Assembly: GCA_035517695.1 (NCBI GenBank)
Contig: DATIYI010000204.1
Location: 59,379 to 123,378 of the forward strand
Direction of reading: 5' to 3'
DNA from: DATFVJ01 sp035517695
GTDB lineage: Bacteria; Actinomycetota; Actinomycetes; Streptosporangiales; Streptosporangiaceae
DNA: 64,000 bases
This document shows, piece after piece, positions 8,423-16,474 of the stretch. A program made the position numbers and the translations under genes. Positions within the stretch are counted from its first letter, which is position 1. Each line of letters opens with the position of its first letter. The notes beneath the pieces were generated by a model, which did not search any database, was not told the DNA's origin, and saw only the letters and a list, made by a program, of their open reading frames with translations.

Positions 8423-10264
8423 TCAGTTGGCCCGTCGCCGGGCACCGCGGCGGCGCTGGCTGGGGCGCCGCACCTGCTCACCCGCGGCGATCGCCGCCGC
8501 GCGCCGACTCGCGCCATGCTCAGCCAGCGCCTCTACCAGCGCGGTAACCGACGGCCGCGGCGCCATCACGTCCACTCGGAGCCCGAACTCCTCGGCCGTT
8601 TTCGCGGTCTGGGGGCCGATCACCGCTATCACGGTGACCGCGTGCGGCTTGCCCGCGATCCCGACCAGGTTGCGCACCGTCGAGGACGAGGTGAAGAGCA
8701 CCGCGTCGAAGCCGCCGCCTTTGATCGCCTCCCGGATCGGCGCGGGCGGTGGCGCCGCACGCACCGTGCGGTAGGCAGTGACGTCGTCGGTCTCCCAGCC
8801 AAGCTCGGTGAGCGCTGCGACAAGGGTCTCCGTCGCGATATCGGCGCGTGGCAGCAGCACCCGGTTGATCGGATCGAGTACGTCGTCGTACGGCGGCCAC
8901 ACCGCGGCTAGTCCTTCACTGGACTGCTGGTCCTCTGGCACGAGGTCAGGCGTGATCCCGAAGGCCCGCAACGCGGCCGCGGTCTGCTCACCGACCGCGG
9001 CCACCTTCACCCCGGCGAATGCGCGTGCGTCGAGGCCGTATTCCTCGAATTTCTCCCTGACTGCCCGGACGGCATTGACCGAAGTGAACGCGATCCACTG
9101 GTAACGGCCGGTGACCAGGCCCTTGACGGCGCGTTCCATCTGCTGCGGGGTCCTTGGGGGTTCGACCGTGATGGTCGGCACCTCTTCAGGCACACCGCCG
9201 TGCTCGCGCAGGCGCTGCGACAGCGCACCCGCCTGTTCTTTGGTCCTGGGCACGAGCACCCGCCAGCCGAACAACGGCCTCGTTTCGAACCACGACGCCT
9301 TGGCGGCCGCGGCAACGGACGGGCCGACCACCGCAACCGCCGGCCCATCAGTGGTGAGCAGGCTGACGCCGGCCGCCTTCATGTCGGCCGCGATACCGCC
9401 GAGGGTCGAAACGACGGTCCGCTGCGCGGTCGTCGTGCCATTCCAGGTAACCGCGAAGGACGTGTCCTCGCCCCAGCCCGCGCCGATGAGCAACTTGGCG
9501 ATATCAGCCGGCCCGGTCTCCGCGTCGAGGACCACGAGCGACCCCGGGCCCTGGGGGACGCGGCTCACCTCGGATGCGTGCACGATGCGGACGTCACCGC
9601 CGACGTCGGAGCCGAGCGGGATACCGGCGTAGACGGGAACCGCGGTCGCGGCTGGCACACCGGGGACGACCTCGAACCGCACGCCCGCCTTCGCGCACGT
9701 CGCGGCGACCTCGGCGCCAGGTGAAAGCACGAAAGGATCGCCCGGGTAGAGACGCACGACGTGCTGACCTGCCTTGGCAGCCTTGACGATGGCGCGGGCA
9801 CCGCCGGTAAGCTCGGCCGGGTCTGCGATCTCCGCATCCCTCCGCATCCGGGCAGTGAGATTGGTGGCGAGATCGGGGTTCGCTACGACAAGGTCCGCCT
9901 GCCCGAGCAGTTCGGCCGCGCGCAGGGTCAGCAGGCTCTCGTCGCCCGGTCCCGCGCCGACCAGGGCTACCCAGCCGGCCTGTTTGGCGGCATCGCGGGA
10001 CGCACGTGAAGTAGACGGCGCGGCGGTTGCCCGGGATGGTGCCTTCGCTGTCGCCTCCGGCCCAGCGCCAACTGTGCGCCCGGCGTCCGTCTGCCCCGCT
10101 TCCTTACGCGTGGCGTCTGCCGGCGCCGCGTGCGCCGGCGCTGCCTCTGCCGGCGCTGCGTCGGCTGCGTCTGCCGGCGCTGCGTCTGCCGGTGCGGCGG
10201 CGGGCGGGTTGGCGGCGTCATGCTCGGCGCCGGCTGGGGTGTTCTGTCCGGTCGTGGGGTTCAA
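8423..10264 (-). CDS. hemD: fused uroporphyrinogen-III methyltransferase-like / uroporphyrinogen-III synthase
   Basis: 613-residue two-domain protein. After an Ala/Pro/Asp-rich N-terminus of about 90 residues comes a tetrapyrrole methylase domain (residues ~95-330): WVALVGAGPGDESLLTLRAAELLGQADLVV, then VVRLYPGDPFVLSPGAEVAA and VVPGVPAATAVPVYAGIPLGS. A HemD domain follows (~335-600): FGWRVLVPRTKEQAGALSQRLREHGG, VTGRYQWIAFTSVNAVRAVREKFEEYG and VLFTSSSTVRNLVGIAG. HemD closes and inverts ring D of hydroxymethylbilane. The methylase half departs from the usual GGDPFVFGRGGEE motif (here YPGDPFVLSPGAEV), so methyltransferase activity is uncertain. Its start ATG overlaps the hemC stop (ATGA). Confidence 0.9.
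   Translation of the reverse strand: MNPTTGQNTPAGAEHDAANPPAAAPADAAPADAADAAPAEAAPAHAAPADATRKEAGQTDAGRTVGAGPEATAKAPSRATAAPSTSRASRDAAKQAGWVALVGAGPGDESLLTLRAAELLGQADLVVANPDLATNLTARMRRDAEIADPAELTGGARAIVKAAKAGQHVVRLYPGDPFVLSPGAEVAATCAKAGVRFEVVPGVPAATAVPVYAGIPLGSDVGGDVRIVHASEVSRVPQGPGSLVVLDAETGPADIAKLLIGAGWGEDTSFAVTWNGTTTAQRTVVSTLGGIAADMKAAGVSLLTTDGPAVAVVGPSVAAAAKASWFETRPLFGWRVLVPRTKEQAGALSQRLREHGGVPEEVPTITVEPPRTPQQMERAVKGLVTGRYQWIAFTSVNAVRAVREKFEEYGLDARAFAGVKVAAVGEQTAAALRAFGITPDLVPEDQQSSEGLAAVWPPYDDVLDPINRVLLPRADIATETLVAALTELGWETDDVTAYRTVRAAPPPAPIREAIKGGGFDAVLFTSSSTVRNLVGIAGKPHAVTVIAVIGPQTAKTAEEFGLRVDVMAPRPSVTALVEALAEHGASRRAAAIAAGEQVRRPSQRRRGARRRAN
10100..10215. repeat. GC-rich degenerate repeats encoding the Ala-rich N-terminus of HemD
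   Basis: Imperfect short repeats of the type TGCCGGCGCTGCGTCTG encode runs such as ADAAPADAADAAPAEAAPA ahead of the methylase domain. The segment lies within the hemD reading frame and changes length easily by slippage; it is probably a disordered leader with no catalytic role. Confidence 0.6.
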
Positions 10265-11217
10265 GTCGCGTGCTCCCCGGTGTTCGACCGTGCGCCGTGC
10301 ACGGAAATGTGAGCCGCAGCCCCGCGAGCGAGCAACTCGGCCGCGAGCTGCCTGCCTAGCTGCTCTGCCGTATCGGCGGGACCGCTTCTTGACAACCGCA
10401 CCCCGCCGGAGCCGTCTTCCGCAAGGACGACGGCTTGCAGGTGCAGCACATCTGTTCCTGCAGCGTATGCGCCTACTGGCGCGCTGCAGCCAGCCTCCAG
10501 AGCAGCGAGCAAGCTGCGCTCCGCCGTGACGGCTGCGCGGGTCACCTGATCATCGACGGCGGCGAGCTCACGGACGAGTTCCGCGTCATCGCCGCGGCAT
10601 TCCACGGCCAGCGCACCCTGCCCCGGCGCCGGCAGCATCTCGTCGGGCTCAAAGATCTGGGTGATAGAAGCCTGGCGGCCGATCCTGATCAGGCCGGCAT
10701 AGGCGAGCACGACCGCATCGAGGTCACCCGAGGCCACCTTGGTGAGCCGGGTGTCGGCGTTGCCGCGGATGGGCACGCAGTTAAGATCGCGGCGGATGGC
10801 GCGAAGCTGCCCCACGCGGCGCGTCGACCCCGTGCCGATCCGCGCACCAGCGGGCAGGTCCGCCAGTTTGGCGCCACCGCGGGCGGCGAGCACATCGCGC
10901 GGATCATCGCGCGGCGGCAGCGCCGCGAGCACGATCCTGTCCGGCCGCGCCGTCGGCAGATCCTTCAGTGAATGCACGGCAAGATCGACCTCACCGGCAA
11001 GCAGCCGCTCGCGCAGCGTGTTCACGAACACGCCGGTGCCGCCGATGCTCACGAGGTCCGCCTTGCTCACGTCGCCGAACGTGGTCACCCCGACGAGTTC
11101 GACCGTGCGGCCTGTCCTCGCGGTGATCATTTTCGCGACCTGGCCGGCCTGCGTCATCGCCATCAGGCTGCGGCGGGTGCCGAGCCGCAGCGCGGGCCGC
11201 TTCACGGGGGCGTTCAC
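10261..11217 (-). CDS. hemC: porphobilinogen deaminase (hydroxymethylbilane synthase)
   Basis: Polymerises four porphobilinogens into hydroxymethylbilane on a dipyrromethane cofactor. 318 residues, family-typical. Visible features are RLGTRRSLMAMTQAGQVAKMI near the N-terminus, HSLKDLPTARPDRIVLAALPPRDDPRDVL (substrate- and cofactor-binding Lys/Asp), GTGSTRRVGQLRAIR (phosphate-type arginines) and ALEAGCSAPVGAYA with the cofactor-attachment cysteine. Both ends overlap neighbours by 4 bases: its start overlaps the hemA stop and its stop overlaps the hemD start, so hemA-hemC-hemD form one tightly coupled unit. Confidence 0.96.
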   Translation of the reverse strand: MNAPVKRPALRLGTRRSLMAMTQAGQVAKMITARTGRTVELVGVTTFGDVSKADLVSIGGTGVFVNTLRERLLAGEVDLAVHSLKDLPTARPDRIVLAALPPRDDPRDVLAARGGAKLADLPAGARIGTGSTRRVGQLRAIRRDLNCVPIRGNADTRLTKVASGDLDAVVLAYAGLIRIGRQASITQIFEPDEMLPAPGQGALAVECRGDDAELVRELAAVDDQVTRAAVTAERSLLAALEAGCSAPVGAYAAGTDVLHLQAVVLAEDGSGGVRLSRSGPADTAEQLGRQLAAELLARGAAAHISVHGARSNTGEHAT

Positions 11218-12638
11218 GACGCCCCGCTCGATTCGCCACCCAGATCCGCGTCCGCGCGGGTCACCGCCTCCACCGCTTTCGGATCGAGGTCGAAGAGCTC
11301 GCGCAGGGCCGCCGCATACGCGTCGCCGCCCGGCGAGCCCGCGAGCTCTTTCACCCGCACCGTGGGCGCGTGCAGCAGCTTGTCGACCACTCGGCGCATC
11401 GCCTGCGCGATCTCGTCAAGCTCGTGGCTCGCCGTGCCCGAGAGTCGTCCGGCCAGCCGCGTGAGCTCAGCGTCCACCACACCGGCAGCTTTCGCGCGCA
11501 GCGCGACGACCGTAGGGGTCACCCTCGCCGCGTGCACGGCGGATGCGTGCGCCGCGACCTCTTCAGCGACGATCCGCCTGACCGCCGCGACGTGCTCGTC
11601 ACGGCTCACCGCCGCGTCGCTGCCCGCCGCACACTTACGGCTCGCGGCACCGATTTCGGTCAGGCCGATGACCGCAGTGTCAGGCACGCCAGCGACAGCC
11701 GGATCGACGTCACGTGGCAGCGCGAGATCGATGAAGACAACTGGGCCGCGGCGATGATCCGGCGAAACTCCGCCGTCCCTGGGCCTGGGACCGCTCGGGC
11801 TGCCGCGGGCGGCGAGCGCGTCACGCGCCATCTCCGCCGTGATCACCATTCCCGGGGCTCCCGTGCAGGCGATAACCAGGTCGGCCTCGGCGATCAGGCC
11901 GGGAAGCTCGGCCAGCCCCGCCGTGGTGCCTCGGATCGATCCAGCGAGCCGCTGCGCGTTCGCTGGCGAACGGTTCACCACCACGATGCCGTCCGCACCG
12001 GCCCGGTCGGCCGTGGTGGCGGCGAGCGCGCTCATCGACCCGGCGCCCACGACGACCGTACGCGCGGCGGCCAGCGGCCGTGCCGGCTCTGGCGGGCCAG
12101 CCGGGTACAGGCTGCCGACGGCGAGATCGATGGCGACGCTGACCATGCTTGCGCCTGCCCGGTCGATCCCCGTCTCGCTGTGCGCCCGCTTGCCCGCGTG
12201 CAGGGCAAGCCGACCGAGATCGGCGAGCGGGCGCCCGAGCGTTTCCTGCTCCTGGGAGTACTTCAGCGCCTGGCGCACCTGGCCGAGGATCTGGCCTTCG
12301 CCCGCAACCATCGAGTCGAGGCCGCAGGAGACCGCGAACAGGTGCTGCACAGCGCGTTCCTCGTAGTGGACGTACAAGTGCCTTGTCAGCTGCGCCAGAT
12401 CGACACCCGCGTGCCTGGCGAGCAGTTCAGAGATGGCCGAAACGCCACCGTGGAACTTCGCCACGTCCGCGTACACCTCAACGCGGTTACATGTGGAGAC
12501 CACGAAGGTACCGGCGGCGTACTCGGTGGAATGGACATCGTGCAGCAGCTTGCCGACCGCGTCGCCCGTCACGGCCGAGCGCTCAAGCAGCGCGACGGGC
12601 GCGCTCTTGTGGCTCAGGCCGACCACGAGCACACTCAT
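11214..12638 (-). CDS. hemA: glutamyl-tRNA reductase
   Basis: First committed enzyme of C5 tetrapyrrole synthesis: reduces glutamyl-tRNA(Glu) to glutamate-1-semialdehyde with NADPH. The 474 residues include the catalytic segment FVVSTCNRVEVYADV (nucleophilic Cys), the GEGQILGQVRQA loop, a Rossmann fold (TVVVGAGSMSALAATTADRAGADGIVVVNRS) and a C-terminal dimerisation helix. The segment between the Rossmann fold and the helix has a small insertion (GSPSGPRPRDGGVSPDH). It starts 12 bases downstream of rex on the same strand and overlaps hemC by 4 bases, matching the rex-hemACD arrangement known in Streptomyces. Confidence 0.95.
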   Translation of the reverse strand: MSVLVVGLSHKSAPVALLERSAVTGDAVGKLLHDVHSTEYAAGTFVVSTCNRVEVYADVAKFHGGVSAISELLARHAGVDLAQLTRHLYVHYEERAVQHLFAVSCGLDSMVAGEGQILGQVRQALKYSQEQETLGRPLADLGRLALHAGKRAHSETGIDRAGASMVSVAIDLAVGSLYPAGPPEPARPLAAARTVVVGAGSMSALAATTADRAGADGIVVVNRSPANAQRLAGSIRGTTAGLAELPGLIAEADLVIACTGAPGMVITAEMARDALAARGSPSGPRPRDGGVSPDHRRGPVVFIDLALPRDVDPAVAGVPDTAVIGLTEIGAASRKCAAGSDAAVSRDEHVAAVRRIVAEEVAAHASAVHAARVTPTVVALRAKAAGVVDAELTRLAGRLSGTASHELDEIAQAMRRVVDKLLHAPTVRVKELAGSPGGDAYAAALRELFDLDPKAVEAVTRADADLGGESSGAS

Positions 12639-12649
12639 GCCCTCACCGC

Positions 12650-13468
12650 CTACGCCTCGACCGGCGAAGACACTGCTTCAGCCGACGCCAGCCGCGAACC
12701 CACGTCAGGCACCTCGCCTACCGCGGCCCTTGCCGTAGCCAAGGTGGCCATCGCCGCATCATCTGGTACCGCCATGCTCGGCGACAGCGATCCGGCGCGG
12801 CGCGTAAACGGGGTCGCGGACCTGCGCTGGGCATGGAAGGCCAGAATCTGGAGCTCGATTGACAGATCAACCTTACGCACGTCGACGCCGTCAGGCACGC
12901 CGAGCACGACGGGCGCGAAGTTGAGAATGCTCGTGACGCCGGCGGCGACAAGGCGATCGCAGACGCTCTGGGCCGATCCGGCAGGTGTCGCGATGACGCC
13001 GATAGAAACGCCGTGCTGTTCGACGACGGCCTCGATCGCGTCCGCGTGCTTGACCGTCAGCCGCGCGATCCGCCTGCCGACCACCGTGCTGTCAGCGTCG
13101 AGGATCGCCGCGATGCGAAAGCCGCGGGTGGCGAAGCCGCCGTAGTTCGCGAGCGCACGGCCAAGGTTGCCGGCCCCGACGATGACCACGGGCCAGTCCT
13201 GGGTAAGGCCGAGTTCGCGCGATATCTGGTACACGAGGTAATCAACGTCGTACCCGACGCCCCGAGTGCCATAGGAGCCAAGATGAGACAGATCCTTGCG
13301 AAGCTTGGCCGAGTTGACACCGGCAGCGGCGGCGAGCTCCTCACTGGACACCGTCGTGATGCCACGCTCGGCGAGGGCATGCAGGGCACGCAGGTAGACG
13401 GGCAACCGGGCGACGGTTGCCTCGGGAATTCCGTAGCTGCCGTTGGGGGACGTTGGACGGCGGGTCAT
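12650..13468 (-). CDS. rex: redox-sensing transcriptional repressor Rex
   Basis: NADH/NAD+-sensing repressor of respiratory and heme genes. The 272 residues have an N-terminal winged-helix domain (residues ~15-85: LPVYLRALHALAERGITTVSSEELAAAAGVNSAKLRKDLSHLGSYG) followed by TRGVGYDVDYLVYQISRELG and a Rossmann fold beginning VVIVGAGNLGRALANYGGF, which binds the dinucleotide. The C-terminus carries about 40 extra residues of Ala/Val-rich sequence. It is first in the rex-hemACD operon, with a Rex-operator-like site at 13567-13584 about 100 bases upstream, indicating autoregulation. Confidence 0.95.
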   Translation of the reverse strand: MTRRPTSPNGSYGIPEATVARLPVYLRALHALAERGITTVSSEELAAAAGVNSAKLRKDLSHLGSYGTRGVGYDVDYLVYQISRELGLTQDWPVVIVGAGNLGRALANYGGFATRGFRIAAILDADSTVVGRRIARLTVKHADAIEAVVEQHGVSIGVIATPAGSAQSVCDRLVAAGVTSILNFAPVVLGVPDGVDVRKVDLSIELQILAFHAQRRSATPFTRRAGSLSPSMAVPDDAAMATLATARAAVGEVPDVGSRLASAEAVSSPVEA

Positions 13469-13566
13469 ACGCCGGCGCTCCTGTGCGGGATCGACGGCGC
13501 GACGGGCCGTCAGGCCTCCGGTGGACGCCTGGCCCGGCGCGTGGACTGTGGGTCAACCGTACGCCT

Positions 13567-13584
13567 TTGTGAACGCATGCACAA
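13567..13584. promoter_or_regulatory. probable Rex operator (ROP) upstream of rex
   Basis: The 18-base site TTGTGAACGCATGCACAA matches the Rex operator form TTGTGAA-N-TTCACAA in one half exactly and in the outer five bases of the other. The arms extend to CTTTGTG (13565-13571) and CACAAAG (13580-13586), a perfect 7-bp dyad. It lies in the gap between the glutaredoxin-like gene and rex, about 100 bases ahead of the rex start. In Streptomyces coelicolor, Rex binds such a site to repress its own rex-hemACD operon. Confidence 0.75.
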
Positions 13585-13586
13585 AG

Positions 13587-13886
13587 TCAGCGCCGGCCAC
13601 GGTCGAGTGCCGCCCGCAGGCGTGGCTCACTGACCCGCCAGAAGTCATGCTGCACGCCATCGATGAGCGTGACAGGAATCATCTCCCCGTACTGGCTCAT
13701 GTCCGCGGCTGAGCCGGTGATGTCGCGCTCCTCCCAGCTCAGTCCAAGATCTGCGGCAACACGGGCCACGACCGCTCGGGCATCGTCACACAGATGGCAC
13801 CCGGGCCTGCTGAGAAGTGTGATCTTGTGGGCCACGGTATCCGGCGCGCCGGTGTCACCGCCCGACCCGTGTCGCTTGCCCGGCAC
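13587..13886 (-). CDS. glutaredoxin-like thiol oxidoreductase
   Basis: 99-residue thioredoxin-fold protein. After about 20 unconserved residues it reads KITLLSRPGCHLCDDARAVVARVAADLGLSWEERDI, with a CHLC redox motif, and later MIPVTLIDGVQHDFWRVSEPRL, where the cis-Pro (IPV) and the C-terminal helix fit the DUF836/glutaredoxin-like family. The start is a GTG with GGAGG about 10 bases upstream. It precedes rex on the same strand; the Rex operator lies just after its stop. Its partner (mycothiol or mycoredoxin system) is not known. Confidence 0.8.
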   Translation of the reverse strand: MPGKRHGSGGDTGAPDTVAHKITLLSRPGCHLCDDARAVVARVAADLGLSWEERDITGSAADMSQYGEMIPVTLIDGVQHDFWRVSEPRLRAALDRGRR

Positions 13887-13904
13887 GATGAATCACCCTC
13901 CGCC

Positions 13905-15410
13905 TTATCGGCTGAACATTGCGTCGGGCGGCGGCGGAGCCGGCACCTTCGCGTAGCGCAGGTCAAGTTCGATCACGTTGGTGGCGACCACACACGGGCG
14001 GTGCATGGCGAAGAAGTCCTCGATATGCGGCATGTGCCGGTGATCGCGGTAGGCAATGCGATCGCGATAAACCTCGTAGAAGATCCGCTGCATCGGAGCA
14101 TTCGGCACCGTATGCACAACGAAAAGCAGCGTGCCGGGTTCCTGCGCCCTGACCGCCTCAACCGTCCGCTCGGTCAGCCGGTCGAACTCTTCGCCGCGGC
14201 CGTCAAGCAATGTATAGATCGCAATCAGGCCGAACGGCGGTGGCAGCGTGCCCGTCGGCTGCCCAAACGGTGCCGCAGCGTGCACCGGCAAGGCCGACGC
14301 CGCGCTCCCCATGGGTGCGGCGCGCCCGATGGACGCCGCGCGTTCCGCGGCCGGCCCCGGCGTCACCGACGACCCCGCGACCGGATCGAACTCCCGCGCC
14401 GCCGGGAAGCCGTCCGTGCCAAGCGCCGCGAGCGGGCCTGTCGTGGGATCGCCGATAGCGCGGACCTGGCCAGCAGCGCCCTTGGTGCCCATCGGGCCGC
14501 TCGTGCCCAACGGGTCCATCGAGTCCCTAGTGCCCATCGGATCCATCGGGTCCCTAGTGCCCATCGGGTCCATCGGGTCCATGCGGTCCATCGGATCCCT
14601 GGCACCCATCGTGCCCATCGGATCCATGCTGTCCATGCTGTCCATGCTGTCGACGCGGTCCATGCGATCAACGATCGCGCGGCTGTGCCGCCTGTGCCCG
14701 ATGTGCGGCGCGGTGGCACCCGGATGGCCCTCGCCACCCACCTGGTCCAGCCGGATTCGCTCCGACCTGCTGGCTGCGAACCAGATCAGGCCGGCAGCCG
14801 CGGCCGTCAGCAGCGGATACCCCACGTGCGGCAGGCTGAATCCGAGGCTGACCGTGAACAGGACCGCGGCACCCGCGGCGGAGATGGGCACGAAGACGTC
14901 CCACCACGCCGGGTCGCGCCGGGTCCGTGCCGCGGCAAGTGACGTCATCAGCAGCGCCAACGCGATGGCGATTACGTGGATCCCGGTCAGCGCCGATTTG
15001 GGCAGCAGCATATAGTGGCCCTCGCCCGGCCATATCTTACCGAACGCAGGAGCTGAGGTCAGCGGATCGAGAATCAAGATCACGCCAGGTACGACCGTCA
15101 GCGCCGCCGCGGCCAGCCGCGCCGCGAACCTTGCGGGCACGGTGCGCCCAGCAAGTTCGACCATGCCCCAGGCCGTCCACAAGGGGGCAAGCAGCAGCCC
15201 GGTGACCTGGACCGCGCGGAAGGTGGCGGCGCTGAATCCCAGCGCGAAGCCCATGGTCTGCGCGCCAAGCGCCACCGCGAGCAGGAGCAGCACGGATGAC
15301 CAGGCAGCGACGTCTATTCGCGGCGCGCGGATGAACCGGCCCGTGAGCATACCCGTGCCCACAGCGGCGGCAAGGGCGCCGACGAATGCGACGAGAACGG
15401 GAACAGACAT
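13905..15410 (-). CDS. membrane protein fused through a DPMG-repeat linker to an ABM-like C-terminal domain
   Basis: 501 residues from the ATG at 15410 (the frame is open further, but the N-terminal membrane segment begins MSVPVLVAFVGALAAAVGTGML). Residues 1-250 form about seven hydrophobic segments. A linker of about 150 residues follows, beginning with tandem D-P-M-G/D-S-M units (MDPMGTRDPMDPMGTRD) and then Pro/Ala-rich. The last ~110 residues (FGLIAIYTLLDGRGEEFDRLTERTVEAVRAQEPGTLLFVVHTV...) resemble the antibiotic biosynthesis monooxygenase/quinol monooxygenase ferredoxin-like fold, including YRDRIAYRDHRHMPHIEDFF. Membrane plus ABM suggests action on a lipid-soluble quinone or related compound; this is inference. 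It lies directly upstream of the glutaredoxin-like gene and rex. Confidence 0.75.
   Translation of the reverse strand: MSVPVLVAFVGALAAAVGTGMLTGRFIRAPRIDVAAWSSVLLLLAVALGAQTMGFALGFSAATFRAVQVTGLLLAPLWTAWGMVELAGRTVPARFAARLAAAALTVVPGVILILDPLTSAPAFGKIWPGEGHYMLLPKSALTGIHVIAIALALLMTSLAAARTRRDPAWWDVFVPISAAGAAVLFTVSLGFSLPHVGYPLLTAAAAGLIWFAASRSERIRLDQVGGEGHPGATAPHIGHRRHSRAIVDRMDRVDSMDSMDSMDPMGTMGARDPMDRMDPMDPMGTRDPMDPMGTRDSMDPLGTSGPMGTKGAAGQVRAIGDPTTGPLAALGTDGFPAAREFDPVAGSSVTPGPAAERAASIGRAAPMGSAASALPVHAAAPFGQPTGTLPPPFGLIAIYTLLDGRGEEFDRLTERTVEAVRAQEPGTLLFVVHTVPNAPMQRIFYEVYRDRIAYRDHRHMPHIEDFFAMHRPCVVATNVIELDLRYAKVPAPPPPDAMFSR
14489..14680. repeat. tandem repeats encoding the DPMG linker
   Basis: Short units of about 9-21 bases built from CCCATCGGGTCCATCGG and CCATGCTGTCCATGCTGT variants run through this interval inside the membrane/ABM fusion gene. 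On the coding strand they give repeated Asp-Pro-Met-Gly and Asp-Ser-Met motifs. Copies are imperfect, so some divergence followed the expansion. Confidence 0.8.
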
Positions 15411-15538
15411 CCCGCCTATGGTGCCCGACGCAAGCTGCGGATGCGAAGGACAGCCACAAATCCGGCAGTTACCTTGCAGGTGGGGGCTGTTCACCCGGTG
15501 CGGGAACGACCGTAGCGACAGCGCTTAAGCTGGACGGC

Positions 15539-16441
15539 ATGAGGGGGCTGACGCGGGTCTGGCCTGGCCACGAGGCGAATGGGAACGGGGCGAATGGGCA
15601 GCGGGCCGCGCTGGCCGGTGAGGCCGCTGCCGCCGCGGCCCATGTGACCACACAGACACCGGAGCCCGACCCTGCAGCGGCAGCGTTTTTCGACGTCGAC
15701 AACACGATCATTCGCGGCGCCTCGATCTACTACTTCGCGCGGGGGCTCGCCGCGCGCAAGATGTTCGGCACCCGGGACCTGGCCAGGTTCGCCTGGGGTC
15801 AGATATCGCTGCGGGTCAGCGGTGAAAAGAGCGATCACGTGGATGCCGCGCGTGAGGCGGCACTGGCGTTCGTGGCCGGCCATCAGGTGGCCGATATCCA
15901 CACGCTGGGGGAGGAAATCTACGACGAGACAATGGCCGACCGGATCTGGGAGGGCACCAGGAACCTTGCCCAGCATCATCTCGACGCCGGCCAGCGGGTC
16001 TGGCTGGTCACCGCCACTCCGGCGGACCTCGCCGAGACGATTGCGGCACGCCTCGGTTTGACTGGAGCGCTCGGCACCGTGGCCGAGGCGGCTGACGGCA
16101 GGTACACAGGCCGGCTTGTCGGCGAGCTGCTGCACGGAGCGGCCAAGGCGGCCGCGATCAGCGCACTCGCCAGCAGGGAGGGCCTGGACCTTTCCCGCTG
16201 CTCCGCCTACAGTGACTCGGTCAACGATCTGCCGATGCTGTCGATCGTCGGCTACCCGAACGCGGTCAATCCCGACTCCGACCTGCGCGCGCACGCCCGC
16301 CGGGAGGGCTGGCCGGTGCACGATTTCCGTACCGGCCGCAAAGCCACGATGATCGCGCTGCCGGTGGCGGCGGGAGCGGGCGCCATCGCGGGTGGTTTCG
16401 CGGCGGGGGCCGCCATCAGGCGCAAGCGGCGCCTGGCGTAA
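15539..16441 (+). CDS. HAD-IB family phosphatase (SerB-like)
   Basis: 300 residues from the ATG at 15539. Motif I is AAAFFDVDNTIIRGAS (nucleophile and acid/base Asp), motif II WLVTATPADLAETIA, and motif III AYSDSVNDLPMLSIVGYPNAVNPDSDLRAHA. An insertion domain between motifs I and II contains YYFARGLAARKMFGTRDLARFAWGQ. These features fit the HAD-IB subfamily of phosphoserine-phosphatase-like enzymes. The C-terminus adds a small Gly/Ala-rich hydrophobic segment and a basic end (AAIRRKRRLA), possibly a membrane association. It is convergent with the PlsC-like gene, 33 bases apart; the pairing suggests a lipid phosphate role, but the substrate is unknown. Confidence 0.85.
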   Translation: MRGLTRVWPGHEANGNGANGQRAALAGEAAAAAAHVTTQTPEPDPAAAAFFDVDNTIIRGASIYYFARGLAARKMFGTRDLARFAWGQISLRVSGEKSDHVDAAREAALAFVAGHQVADIHTLGEEIYDETMADRIWEGTRNLAQHHLDAGQRVWLVTATPADLAETIAARLGLTGALGTVAEAADGRYTGRLVGELLHGAAKAAAISALASREGLDLSRCSAYSDSVNDLPMLSIVGYPNAVNPDSDLRAHARREGWPVHDFRTGRKATMIALPVAAGAGAIAGGFAAGAAIRRKRRLA

Positions 16442-16474
16442 CCCCCGCGATCTGGCCCACGCGCAGACGGGCCG

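Noticed and set aside
11370..13145. Plus-strand 591-codon ORF across hemA and rex
   Set aside because: Antisense to two clear genes; composition is Arg/His/Pro-rich shadow coding with no recognisable motif.
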